From: Candidatus Kuenenia stuttgartensis
GTDB taxonomy: Bacteria; Planctomycetota; Planctomycetia; Isosphaerales; Isosphaeraceae
Length of the DNA stretch: 26,447 nucleotides
Reading direction: 5' to 3'
NCBI GenBank assembly: GCA_945872325.1
Contig: CAMBZY010000004.1
Coordinates: 1-26,447, forward strand
Position numbers and translations under genes: made by a program. The notes below the pieces were generated by a model, which made no database searches, was not told the origin of the DNA, and was given only the letters and a program-made list of their open reading frames with translations. Shown here piece by piece: positions 7,353-14,804 of this stretch (positions are counted from its first letter, which is position 1; every line of letters starts with the position of its first letter).

Positions 7353-7362
7353 GCATACACTT
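7353..7362 (+). promoter_or_regulatory. Possible hemL -10 region
   Basis: GCATACACTT, containing TACACT, is identical to the -10 decamer of the promoter at 3978-3987 and lies about 40 nt before the hemL ATG. The region 17 nt upstream (TCAATC) is a poor -35, so this is tentative. Confidence 0.3.
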
Positions 7363-7399
7363 CCATATCAAGTTCATCTCTATTTCAAAAAGCCTTCAA

Positions 7400-8740
7400 A
7401 TGTCCCACCAAAATCAAGCCACAACGCCCGCCATCAGTCGCCCTGATTACACCCTTTCAGCCAGCGAGGCCGCCTTCGAGCGAGCCTGCCGCGTAATCCC
7501 CGGCGGAGTGAACAGCCCTGCCCGTGCCTTTGGAGCGGTAGGCGGCAAGCCTCCGTTTATGAAGCGTGCCGAGGGGGCTTATCTGTGGGACATTGATGGT
7601 CATCAATATATCGACTATATCGGGTCGTGGGGCCCGATGATTCTCGGGCACGGTAACCCGCAAGTCCTGAAATCAGTAAGAGATACGTTAGAAGACGGTA
7701 CATCGTTTGGAGCACCCACCGAACGTGAGGCCGAGATCGCCGAACTGGTGGCCTCTGTGGTGCCTTCCATCGAGATGTGCCGGTTTGTATCGAGCGGAAC
7801 TGAAGCCGCGATGTCGGCTGTCAGACTCGCTCGAGGCGTGACAGGTCGCCATAAGATCGTCAAAATGACTGGCCATTATCACGGACACGTCGATTCTCTC
7901 CTGGTTCAGGCCGGTTCGGCAGCTACCACTTTGGGTGCCCCAAACAGCCCCGGAGTGACTCCAGGTGCCGTCGTAGATACCCTGCTCTGCCCATTTAACG
8001 ATATTGAGGCGATTCAGGAGCTGTTTCGTCAGCATCCGGATCAGATTGCGGCGGTTCTTCTCGAACCAGTGGCCGGTAATATGGGACTCGTACCGCCCCG
8101 CTCGGATTATCTTGAGCAACTTCGGGAGATCACTGAGAAATCTGGAACGATTCTGATGTTCGACGAAGTCATGACGGGCTTTCGTCTGGCCTTGGGCGGA
8201 GCTCAGGAACGTTATGGAGTGACGCCTGATCTGACGGCCCTCGGAAAAATTATCGGCGGCGGCCTCCCAGCGGCGGCTTATGGGGCCAGCAAGCAGATCA
8301 TGGGGCAAGTCAGCCCATCAGGTAAAGTCTTTCAAGCAGGGACTTTATCAGGAAATCCACTGGCCATGGCGGCTGGTATGGAGACAGTCAGAATTCTGAA
8401 AGAGACGAACCCTTATCCGTATCTGGAACAGATCACGAGCCAACTAGAAGAAGGCTTGACGAAGGTTTGTCACGACCTCAAGGTTCCAGCACGGGTACAA
8501 CGCGTGGGAAGTATGATTACACTCTTCTTTAATGATGAACCTGTATGGAATTATGAAGACGCCAAGCGCTCTGATACGGCTCTTTTTGGAAGATTCTTCT
8601 GGGAGATGCTGGCCAGAGGGGTTTATCTCCCATGTTCACAATTTGAGGCGGCTTTTGTTTCGGTGAGACATACGGAATCGGACATTCAGGAAACGATCAA
8701 GGCAGCTGGTGACTCGCTGAAAGCAATCTTTGGGAAATGA
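7400..8740 (+). CDS. hemL: Glutamate-1-semialdehyde 2,1-aminomutase
   Basis: 446 residues, a little longer than the usual ~430. This PLP enzyme converts glutamate-1-semialdehyde to 5-aminolevulinate in the C5 route to haem and other tetrapyrroles, in the cytoplasm. Landmarks are PGGVNSPARAF near 34-44, SSGTEA at 131-136, DEVMTGFR at 255-262 and LGKIIGGGLP, with Lys283 as the expected Schiff-base lysine. The C-terminal FEAAFVS(V)RHTE segment is also typical. The ATG at 7400 gives a normal N-terminus; no clear Shine-Dalgarno site is visible. Other tetrapyrrole genes are not in the window, so it seems to be transcribed on its own. Confidence 0.97.
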   Translation: MSHQNQATTPAISRPDYTLSASEAAFERACRVIPGGVNSPARAFGAVGGKPPFMKRAEGAYLWDIDGHQYIDYIGSWGPMILGHGNPQVLKSVRDTLEDGTSFGAPTEREAEIAELVASVVPSIEMCRFVSSGTEAAMSAVRLARGVTGRHKIVKMTGHYHGHVDSLLVQAGSAATTLGAPNSPGVTPGAVVDTLLCPFNDIEAIQELFRQHPDQIAAVLLEPVAGNMGLVPPRSDYLEQLREITEKSGTILMFDEVMTGFRLALGGAQERYGVTPDLTALGKIIGGGLPAAAYGASKQIMGQVSPSGKVFQAGTLSGNPLAMAAGMETVRILKETNPYPYLEQITSQLEEGLTKVCHDLKVPARVQRVGSMITLFFNDEPVWNYEDAKRSDTALFGRFFWEMLARGVYLPCSQFEAAFVSVRHTESDIQETIKAAGDSLKAIFGK

Positions 8741-8891
8741 ATGTAGAACTATGTATGATAGGTGGTTAGATCAGGAATACGAAACGGAATCAGAGAGTGG
8801 ATCGGTAAATAATGGGTAAATGAGAGGTAGGGAATGGGCAAAATGAAGAAGTCATGGAATAAAAAAATCCGAAGTAATCATGAAGGAATCG

Positions 8892-8920
8892 TTGACATGT
8901 GGGAGTCAGTCTGGTAATAT
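8892..8920 (+). promoter_or_regulatory. Main promoter of the ribosomal-protein operon
   Basis: TTGACA (8892-8897, perfect -35), a 17-nt spacer and TAATAT (8915-8920, 4 of 6 to TATAAT). An A-run at 8861-8867 lies upstream and could act as a distal UP element. Transcription would start around 8927, giving a leader of about 125 nt before rpsJ. Position and strength fit a housekeeping ribosomal-protein operon. Confidence 0.75.
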
Positions 8921-8922
8921 TC

Positions 8923-9001
8923 GACACTCCGCATCGATAGCGGTGTTTTTGAGAACGTCTAAGCCAGGCCATTCAAGACAACGCGTCGAGAGAGCCTGGT
9001 T
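8923..9001 (+). promoter_or_regulatory. Structured 5' leader of the S10 operon
   Basis: Two potential stems: CCGC/GCGG (8929-8932 and 8940-8943) followed by a TTTTT run, and AGCCAGGC (8962-8969) with GCCTGGTT (8994-9001; 8 pairs counting one G-U). GTCT (8957-8960) could alternatively pair with AGAC (8976-8979). In E. coli the S10 leader is bound by L4 for autoregulation; whether this one is regulated in the same way is unknown. Confidence 0.4.
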
Positions 9002-9013
9002 TATTGAGGTGAG

Positions 9014-9055
9014 ATGTCTGAGACAAGGGCGCTAATAAGCGTAACGGGGATATGA
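9014..9055 (+). CDS. Upstream leader ORF, 13 codons, overlapping the rpsJ start
   Basis: ATG at 9014 is preceded by GAGGTGAG, a strong Shine-Dalgarno sequence and a better one than that of rpsJ itself. It encodes MSETRALISVTGI and stops at TGA 9053-9055, which overlaps the rpsJ ATG (9052-9054) as ATGA. Ribosomes finishing it would be placed on the rpsJ start. Translation is inferred from the signal alone. Confidence 0.45.
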   Translation: MSETRALISVTGI

Positions 9056-9375
9056 GTAACGACCGCATCCGGATTCGAATGGAAGCCTACGATCACACGA
9101 TTTTGGACCAATCCGCCAAAGAGATCGTGGAAACTGCTCGACGTACGGAAGCCCAGGTTCACGGACCAATTCCGTTGCCAACCCGGATTGAACGATACAC
9201 AGTGTTGCGTAGCCCGCACATTGACAAGAAATCACGCGAACAGTTCGAAATTCGGACCCACAAGCGTTTGATTGATATTGTTCTGCCGACAAACAAAACG
9301 ATTGATGCACTGAACAAACTCAGTCTGCCTGCTGGCGTTGATATCAAGATCAAAGCTGGTCCAAGTGGTAGCTGA
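9052..9375 (+). CDS. rpsJ: Small ribosomal subunit protein uS10
   Basis: 107 residues, the normal S10 length of about 102-107. Family features include IRIRMEAYDHTILDQSA at the N-terminus, the GPIPLPT turn at about 38-44, and RTHKRLIDI near 73-81. S10 is part of the 30S head; in other bacteria it also works with NusB in antitermination. It is the first gene of the block; GGGGA directly precedes the ATG. The start overlaps the stop of a short leader frame (ATGA). Confidence 0.97.
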   Translation: MSNDRIRIRMEAYDHTILDQSAKEIVETARRTEAQVHGPIPLPTRIERYTVLRSPHIDKKSREQFEIRTHKRLIDIVLPTNKTIDALNKLSLPAGVDIKIKAGPSGS

Positions 9376-9680
9376 TAAAGATTGATTATTCACTGACAAG
9401 TCAGTAGAATGATTCAGAAGGTAAGTGGTTGGTAAAAACCGCATCGAGAATGAAACCTACGTCAACATGACGTATGAAGTCACCTCGGCTTGTGAGAACA
9501 AGAGCGGAGATCGTAACTCTGGCAAAAATTTGCCCGCTGACAGTCCTAAACGTCAGATGAAGCTTTGACAAAAGCTTGTCTGGGGGATGATGAAGCGAAA
9601 AGAGATCGATCAAACAGGTATGAAGTGAGGAATACGACAACTCTGCGTATGAGTGATCGTGATCCTGGGAGTAATGGACG
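9376..9680 (+). other. 305-bp spacer between rpsJ and rplC with hairpins
   Basis: S10 and L3 genes are usually nearly adjacent, so this gap is unusually long. It holds two perfect hairpins, ACTGAC-AA-GTCAGT (9392-9405) and TACGTCA-ACA-TGACGTA (9458-9474), plus weaker ones, CTGAC/GTCAG and GACAA/TTGTC, between 9536 and 9580. TTGACA at 9565-9570 could be a -35, but the expected -10 position is poor. A 47-codon GTG frame (9425-9568) is open. No gene can be assigned confidently. Confidence 0.55.
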
Positions 9681-10322
9681 ATGAATGTAGGACTGTTGGG
9701 CCGTAAGATCGGCATGACACAGATATTCCAGGAAGATGGTACAATTGTACCAGTCACAGTTCTGGAATGTGGACCTTGCACGGTACTGCAACTGAAGACT
9801 GAGGAACGCGACGGTTATTCCGCGATCCAGATGGGCTTTGCAGACAAACGTCGCAAGAGTGCAACGGCTGCTGAACGTGGCCATGCGAAATTGGCTGAAT
9901 CAGAACCAAAGAAATTCGTTCGCGAAATTCGTCAGGAAAATGCCGCCGGTTTGGAAGGCATTGAGATTGGTAAGATTCTCACCGTCGATCAATTCAGCGA
10001 AATTCGAAGCGTTGACGTGATAGGCATCAGTAAGGGCCGCGGATTCGCTGGTGTTATTAAGCGCCACGGATTCAAAGGTCTTCGTGCTACTCACGGTGTG
10101 AAGCGTATGCACCGTCACCCAGGTTCCAGCGGACCATCCGCTGACCCGTCCCGTACCTTTCCAGGTGTGAAAAAGCCAGGACATTATGGTGTGGCACGTG
10201 TGACTGCTAAAAATCTTAAGGTGGTCAAAATCGATCTCGAATCGAACCTGCTGCTGGTGAAGGGCGCTGTTCCTGGCCCTAACGGCGCATTTGTCACGAT
10301 TCGCCAATCGGTCAAGGCATGA
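9681..10322 (+). CDS. rplC: Large ribosomal subunit protein uL3
   Basis: 213 residues, normal for L3. It begins GLLGRKIGMTQIF and carries the conserved central loop KGRGFAGVIKRHGF (about 117-130) and HRHPGSSG, the segment that reaches the peptidyl-transferase centre. L3 helps start 50S assembly. GGGAG lies 9 nt before the ATG. A 52-bp gap separates it from rplD. Confidence 0.97.
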   Translation: MNVGLLGRKIGMTQIFQEDGTIVPVTVLECGPCTVLQLKTEERDGYSAIQMGFADKRRKSATAAERGHAKLAESEPKKFVREIRQENAAGLEGIEIGKILTVDQFSEIRSVDVIGISKGRGFAGVIKRHGFKGLRATHGVKRMHRHPGSSGPSADPSRTFPGVKKPGHYGVARVTAKNLKVVKIDLESNLLLVKGAVPGPNGAFVTIRQSVKA

Positions 10323-10374
10323 TCGCTTTGGTACACCTGTACTCGAAATCATTCGTCATCGTGAGAACCCGGTC

Positions 10375-11097
10375 ATGTTGAGTCTTCCAGTTTTCAATAC
10401 AAAGGGCGAGAAAATCGGCGAAGAGTCGATTGATCCCGCCATCCTCGGTGGTCATGTCAATAAGCAACTGCTTCACGATGTGGTCTTGATGTACCAAGCC
10501 AACCGTCGCGTTGGTACGGTGAACACCAAAGGCCGTTCTGACGTTGCTGGCAGTGGCAAGAAATTATTCCGCCAAAAAGGTACGGGTAATGCCCGTGTTG
10601 GTGCCAAGCGTACGAACAAGCGTGTTGGCGGCGGTGTGGCATTTGCCCGCCGGAATCGTGATTACACATACACGATGCCTAAGAAGGCTGTTCGTCTTGC
10701 AACTCGGATGGCTCTGCTCTCAAAGATTGAAGATCATCAGGTCTTGATCCTTGATGGCCTGAATCTGACCGAGCCAAAGACTCAGGTCGTCGCTCGAGCT
10801 CTTGCAGCCCAGCAACGCCCTGATATTGCCAAGTACGAGACAGCTAACAAAACTCAGGCAGCCAAGCAAACGCTGGGTACAGCGACTTTGCTGATCGGTC
10901 TGCATGAGCACGACCCAAATTTCTACAAATCAGCACGCAATATTGAAGGCGTGAAGATATCACCAGTCAGCGACTTCAACGCACTTGACATTCTCAAGCA
11001 GCGTTACCTAGTTCTGACACGAGAAGCTTTTGGTAAACTGAAGCAACTCGCCGAACAACCTGTGATCCGCCGCCCAGTCGCGGCTGTGGAGGCCTGA
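10375..11097 (+). CDS. rplD: Large ribosomal subunit protein uL4
   Basis: 240 residues from the ATG at 10375, whose MLSLPVFNTKGEKIG beginning matches the family start; an in-frame upstream ATG at 10291 would run back into rplC and is not favoured. The basic extended loop (GRSDVAGSGKKLFRQKGTGNARVG) lining the exit tunnel is present. In E. coli L4 represses its own operon at the S10 leader. The C-terminal region, with an insertion rich in Gln/Ala/Lys near 150-165, is somewhat longer than E. coli L4 (201 residues). Confidence 0.95.
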   Translation: MLSLPVFNTKGEKIGEESIDPAILGGHVNKQLLHDVVLMYQANRRVGTVNTKGRSDVAGSGKKLFRQKGTGNARVGAKRTNKRVGGGVAFARRNRDYTYTMPKKAVRLATRMALLSKIEDHQVLILDGLNLTEPKTQVVARALAAQQRPDIAKYETANKTQAAKQTLGTATLLIGLHEHDPNFYKSARNIEGVKISPVSDFNALDILKQRYLVLTREAFGKLKQLAEQPVIRRPVAAVEA

Positions 11098-11105
11098 GTA
11101 TAACT

Positions 11106-11432
11106 ATGGTCACACTTCGAAGACCGCCACAATACACGCGTTCTGGACCTGTACTTGAGCCATACCAAGTACTACTTCGTCCGTTGATCACAGAAAAGGC
11201 TACCTTTGCAGCTGAGCGTTACAACGCTTACACTTTTCAAGTGAATCAACTGGCGACCAAAACAGAAATCAAGAATGCTGTTGAGATTCTGTTTGACGTT
11301 AAGGTTGTTGACGTTCGGACTGTCAATCGTCTTGGTAAGAAACGTCGTTATAAAACACGTGTTGGCATGACAAGTGGCTTCAAGAAAGCCGTTGTAAAGC
11401 TGTCGACCGAACACCGTATTGACTTCTATTGA
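11106..11432 (+). CDS. rplW: Large ribosomal subunit protein uL23
   Basis: 108 residues. The core begins at YQVLLRPLITEKAT (about residue 20) and contains NAYTFQV, VEILFDVKVVDVRTVN and GKKRRYKTRVG. An N-terminal tail of about 19 residues precedes the core; shorter L23 proteins lack it. L23 sits at the exit of the tunnel and docks trigger factor and SRP. The gap to rplD is 8 bp. The tail could be trimmed if an internal start were used, but no alternative ATG precedes the core. Confidence 0.96.
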   Translation: MVTLRRPPQYTRSGPVLEPYQVLLRPLITEKATFAAERYNAYTFQVNQLATKTEIKNAVEILFDVKVVDVRTVNRLGKKRRYKTRVGMTSGFKKAVVKLSTEHRIDFY

Positions 11433-11480
11433 TACTCGCCGCCGATGGCAGTTCAAATCAGCATTCCTAACAGGTGATTC

Positions 11481-12341
11481 ATGGGTATCAAGTATTACAA
11501 ACCGACGACAGCAGGACGACGTAACGCGTCGGTCTCTGACTTCGCGGAGTTGACAGATAAAAATAAGAAGCCGGAAAAAAGTCTCGTCACCACGATGAAG
11601 AAGCGTGCTGGTCGAAACAACCAGGGTTTCATTACAGTACGATCACGCGGTGGTGGATCACGTCGGATGTACCGTATGGTCGACTTTAAAAGAGTGGACT
11701 TCGACGGTATTGCCGGGACAGTGACTCACATCGAATACGATCCAAATCGATCGGCTCGGATTGCACTGGTTCAGTTTGAGAACGGTAAGAAGAGTTACAT
11801 CCTAGCTCCTGAAGGTCTGGCTGCTGGTGCGATCGTAGGATCAGGTCCAACAGCTGAACCGAAGCTTGGTAACTGTCTTCCTCTCTCGAAGATCCCAACC
11901 GGGATGTCGATTCACAATATCGAGATCGTTCCTGGTTCTGGTGGTAAATTATGTCGTTCTGCAGGTTGTGCCGCCACACTCACTGCTCGTGAAGGTGCAT
12001 GGGCCCAGATTACTTTACCATCAGGTGAAGTACGACGGTTCTCATCCGCTTGCCGTGCAACGATTGGTGTGCTGGGCAACTCAGACCACATGAATATCCG
12101 CATCGGTAAAGCTGGTAGAGCCAGACATATGGGTATTCGACCTCACGTTCGTGGCGTAGCCATGAACCCACATGATCACCCGATGGGTGGTGGTGAAGGT
12201 CGGACATCAGGTGGACGTCACCCATGTAGCCGGACAGGTGTACTGGCTAAGGGTGGTAAGACACGTAAACCTCGTAAGCCATCTAACGGCATGATTGTCA
12301 AACGACGTCGTTCCGTGCGTTATGGCCAACTCAAGGTCTAA
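11481..12341 (+). CDS. rplB: Large ribosomal subunit protein uL2
   Basis: 286 residues, slightly above the usual 273-277. Starts with IKYYKPTTAGRRNASV; later VDFKR, EYDPNRSARIALV and VRGVAMNPHDHPMGGGEGR are typical. The histidine matching E. coli His229 (the first after Asp in DHP) is kept, while the following His of the common DHPHGGG is Met, a variant also found in other phyla. L2 is needed for subunit joining and peptidyl transfer. AGGTGA lies just upstream of the ATG. Confidence 0.97.
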   Translation: MGIKYYKPTTAGRRNASVSDFAELTDKNKKPEKSLVTTMKKRAGRNNQGFITVRSRGGGSRRMYRMVDFKRVDFDGIAGTVTHIEYDPNRSARIALVQFENGKKSYILAPEGLAAGAIVGSGPTAEPKLGNCLPLSKIPTGMSIHNIEIVPGSGGKLCRSAGCAATLTAREGAWAQITLPSGEVRRFSSACRATIGVLGNSDHMNIRIGKAGRARHMGIRPHVRGVAMNPHDHPMGGGEGRTSGGRHPCSRTGVLAKGGKTRKPRKPSNGMIVKRRRSVRYGQLKV

Positions 12342-12372
12342 TTCACAACGGAACTGAATCAGGAGATTCATC

Positions 12373-12648
12373 TTGTCGAGATCACTGAAAAAAGGGCCGT
12401 ATGTTGATGAGCGGCTCTACGAAAAGGTTGAGAAAGCAGAAGCTGGTGGAAATCGCGAAGCGATCAAGACTTGGGCACGTGCCTGCACGATTGTTCCAGA
12501 GTTTGTAGGTCGAAACTTTGCGATCCACAACGGTAAAACATTCATCAAATTGTATGTGACTGAAGACATGGTAGGTCACAAATTAGGCGAGTTTGCCCCA
12601 ACTCGGATATTCCGAAGTCACGGCGGCAAGGCCAAGGGCAAGAAGTGA
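12373..12648 (+). CDS. rpsS: Small ribosomal subunit protein uS19
   Basis: 91 residues with the standard SRSLKKGPYVD start, and VGRNFAIHNGK, FIKLYVTEDMVGHKLGEFAPTR later. The start codon is TTG, set by AGGAGA 6 nt upstream and by the family N-terminus; no suitable ATG exists. S19 lies in the 30S head next to S13. The rare start may temper translation, although the Shine-Dalgarno site is strong. Confidence 0.96.
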   Translation: MSRSLKKGPYVDERLYEKVEKAEAGGNREAIKTWARACTIVPEFVGRNFAIHNGKTFIKLYVTEDMVGHKLGEFAPTRIFRSHGGKAKGKK

Positions 12649-12679
12649 TTCTAAATCACTTTAACAAGCGAGCAAGCTA

Positions 12680-13030
12680 ATGGTTTACAACGCACAGCAC
12701 AGATTTGCTCGGATCTCGTCCCGGAAGGTCAAGCCGGTCCTGGATTTGATCCGTAATAAGTACGCCGATGATGCCTTGGACATTCTCAAGCACCTGCCGC
12801 ACAGGTCGGCCCGGATGATTGAGAATGTTCTGAAGAGCGCGATGGCCAACGCTGAAGATCAAGGTATCCGTGACCCAGGTGATCTTTTGATCATTGATGC
12901 TCGCGGTGACGGTGGACCCATGATGAAACGCATCATGACCCGCAGTCGTGGCATGGCGAATACGATTCGTCGTCGCTCCAGTCATATTTCGATTGGACTC
13001 GGCGATCTTTCTGCCGTGTTAGAGGATTGA
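12680..13030 (+). CDS. rplV: Large ribosomal subunit protein uL22
   Basis: 116 residues. Contains AQHRFARISSRKVKPVLDLIRNK, SARMIENVLKSAMANAED and the C-terminal MTRSRGMANTIRRRSSHISI segment that includes the tunnel-lining hairpin and the L22 signature. It lies 31 bp after rpsS and 31 bp before rpsC. No strong Shine-Dalgarno site is visible. Confidence 0.96.
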   Translation: MVYNAQHRFARISSRKVKPVLDLIRNKYADDALDILKHLPHRSARMIENVLKSAMANAEDQGIRDPGDLLIIDARGDGGPMMKRIMTRSRGMANTIRRRSSHISIGLGDLSAVLED

Positions 13031-13061
13031 CACCAAAAGACACTCGAGGAGTTTCAGCACG

Positions 13062-13814
13062 ATGGGTCAGAAAGTCAATCCTACGGGATTCCGAGTTGGT
13101 GTGATGGAAGACTGGCGTAGCCGCTGGTACGCCACCAAGCAAGAATTTAAAGATCTTCTAGGTGAAGATTTCAAGATTCGCAAATTCATCAAGCAATACT
13201 ACGGTAACATTCACCACCGTGAAAAGTTTCGTGGTAATAAGGAAGACGCCCCTGTGAACGCAGGGATTCCTAAGGTTGAGATTGAGCGAACTCGCGATGC
13301 TGTGAAGGTGATCGTTTTCACAGCCAGACCTGGTATCATCATTGGTCGTAAGGGAACTGAAGTCGAACGTCTTCAGGAACGCCTTCAGGCCCTGACAGGT
13401 CGTCGTATTGAGATCAAAATTGAAGAAGTGGCTCGTCCTGAGGTCAATGCCCAGCTAATCAGCGAGGATATTGCTGAACAGCTTCAAAAGCGTGGCAGTT
13501 TCCGTCGGACAATGAAGCGGGCCATCGAAAACACTATGGGCAATGGTGCCAAGGGTATAAAGGTTCTCCTTGCAGGTCGTCTGGGCGGAGCGGAAATGAG
13601 TCGCTCGGAACAGGCTTCACAAGGATCGATTCCTCTATCGACTCTGCGTGCACGTATTGACTATGGATTTGCTGAAGCGAAGACCGCCCAGGGCCACATT
13701 GGCATCAAAGTCTGGGTGAACACGGGCGACTATCTCGAAAAGGACGATTCCTATGCCAATGATGCCAAAGCGGGTCAAGTACCGAAAAACCCAAAAAGGC
13801 CGAATAAAAGGTAA
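13062..13814 (+). CDS. rpsC: Small ribosomal subunit protein uS3
   Basis: 250 residues. MGQKVNPTGFRVGV is the standard start; the KH domain GXXG loop appears in PGIIIGRKGTEVE (about 91-103), and the C-terminal domain carries GRLGGAEMSRSE. S3 forms part of the mRNA entry and helicase region of the 30S subunit. GAGGAG precedes the ATG by 10 nt. Its last 62 nt, encoding a basic tail, overlap the start of rplP in another frame. Confidence 0.97.
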   Translation: MGQKVNPTGFRVGVMEDWRSRWYATKQEFKDLLGEDFKIRKFIKQYYGNIHHREKFRGNKEDAPVNAGIPKVEIERTRDAVKVIVFTARPGIIIGRKGTEVERLQERLQALTGRRIEIKIEEVARPEVNAQLISEDIAEQLQKRGSFRRTMKRAIENTMGNGAKGIKVLLAGRLGGAEMSRSEQASQGSIPLSTLRARIDYGFAEAKTAQGHIGIKVWVNTGDYLEKDDSYANDAKAGQVPKNPKRPNKR

Positions 13815-14172
13815 TGCAACGAGAGGCAATTTTGTTGCCTTTGGTGAGTACGGTCTCCAAGTTCTAGAGCCTGGAAAGATCTCGGCACAGACACTTGAAG
13901 CAGGCCGTATCGTTGCAAGTCAGTCAGTTAAGGGCGGTGGTCGGCTTTATATCCGGGTCTTCCCTCATAAGAGCGTAACAGCAATTCCTGCTGAAACGCG
14001 GATGGGTAAAGGTAAGGGTGAAGTTGAGTACTGGGCCGCTGTTGTCAAACCAGGCACTATCATTTATGAATTGGCTGGTATCAGTGAAGATGTGGCCCGT
14101 GCTGCTCTAGCACGTATTGCTTACAAGCTTCCTATGGCCTGTCGTTTTGTCACCCGTAGACCTACACTCTGA
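13753..14172 (+). CDS. rplP: Large ribosomal subunit protein uL16
   Basis: 139 residues. MPKRVKYRK, GRIKGNATRGN, FGEYGLQ, ESA-like RLYIRVFPHKSVT, ETRMGKGKG and EYWAAVVKPG are all L16 features. L16 binds near the A-site tRNA and is incorporated late in 50S assembly. Start candidates are the ATGs at 13753, 13759 and 13762; 13753 is favoured by AAGGA ending 8 nt upstream. It overlaps rpsC by 62 nt, which ties its translation to the end of rpsC. Confidence 0.94.
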   Translation: MPMMPKRVKYRKTQKGRIKGNATRGNFVAFGEYGLQVLEPGKISAQTLEAGRIVASQSVKGGGRLYIRVFPHKSVTAIPAETRMGKGKGEVEYWAAVVKPGTIIYELAGISEDVARAALARIAYKLPMACRFVTRRPTL

Positions 14173-14196
14173 CGCTTGAGTATTTGAGATCCAGAC

Positions 14197-14400
14197 ATGA
14201 GCAAGCCTAAAGCACTTAGAGAGCAGTCATCGGAACAACTTCAGTCATCGATAGCTGAAGCACAGAACCAACTCTTTCGGTTACGTATCCAACGACAAAC
14301 CGAACGTCTTGAAGCTCCCAGCGAAATCATCAAAGCCCGTCGTGAAATCGCTCGTATCAAGACAATTCTCCGAGAACGCGAACTTGCAGCCAGCAAGTGA
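14197..14400 (+). CDS. rpmC: Large ribosomal subunit protein uL29
   Basis: 67 residues, normal size. ALREQSSEQLQSSIAEAQNQLFRLRIQ followed by EIIKARREIARIKTILREREL gives the expected pair of helices of L29, which sits by the tunnel exit next to L23. The gap to rplP is 24 bp, and 67 bp separate it from rpsQ. Confidence 0.94.
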   Translation: MSKPKALREQSSEQLQSSIAEAQNQLFRLRIQRQTERLEAPSEIIKARREIARIKTILRERELAASK

Positions 14401-14467
14401 GTCTTCTGACGAGACAATGTGATAAATTAACAAGTCAGCATGAGCCTGAGATCAGAGGAAGAAAGTC

Positions 14468-14767
14468 ATGAGTTCCGCCGCACTGCCGATTCGCGGCAAT
14501 CGCAGAACAGAAATCGGAGTGGTCACCTCCGACAAGACGACCAAAACACGTCGTGTTGAAATCGATCGTTTGGTCCCTCACCCTAAGTATGGGAAATTCC
14601 AACGTCGTCGTACCGTGGCCATTGCTCATGATGAAGAGCAGATTAGCCATGAGGGAGATTTGGTCGAAGTTGTTGAAACACGACCAATTTCTAAGACGAA
14701 ACGTTGGCGAGTCATTCGAGTCATTCGTCCCTCTAAGTCCGCTATCACCGAAACGACTGGATCTTGA
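14468..14767 (+). CDS. rpsQ: Small ribosomal subunit protein uS17
   Basis: 99 residues, a little longer than the usual 80-90. An RGNRRTEIGVVTSDKTTKTRRVEI start, HPKYGKFQRR and the ISHEGDLVEVVETRPISKTKRWRVI C-terminal part are characteristic of the OB-fold S17. AGAGGA lies 8 nt upstream of the ATG. S17 binds 16S rRNA early in 30S assembly. Confidence 0.95.
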   Translation: MSSAALPIRGNRRTEIGVVTSDKTTKTRRVEIDRLVPHPKYGKFQRRRTVAIAHDEEQISHEGDLVEVVETRPISKTKRWRVIRVIRPSKSAITETTGS

Positions 14768-14804
14768 TCCATTCACTTTCTGATCAAGCAATGAGGAGTA
14801 TCCG

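Larger units (their letters stand above)
8741..9051 (+). other. Intergenic region: S10 operon promoter and leader
   Basis: 311 bp between hemL and rpsJ. The first 150 bp show no gene or clear terminator, only an imperfect direct repeat (AATGGGTAAATGA at 8811-8823 and AATGGGCAAAATGA at 8833-8846) and a run of seven A at 8861-8867. The rest holds the promoter, a structured leader and a short upstream reading frame, listed separately. Confidence 0.75.

Noticed and set aside
9565..9593. Promoter in front of rplC (TTGACA at 9565)
   Set aside because: The -35 is perfect but the -10 position reads TGATGA or GATGAA, too poor to call.
10291..10374. N-terminal extension of L4 from an upstream ATG
   Set aside because: It overlaps the end of rplC and adds 28 residues not found in the L4 family; the ATG at 10375 gives the normal start.
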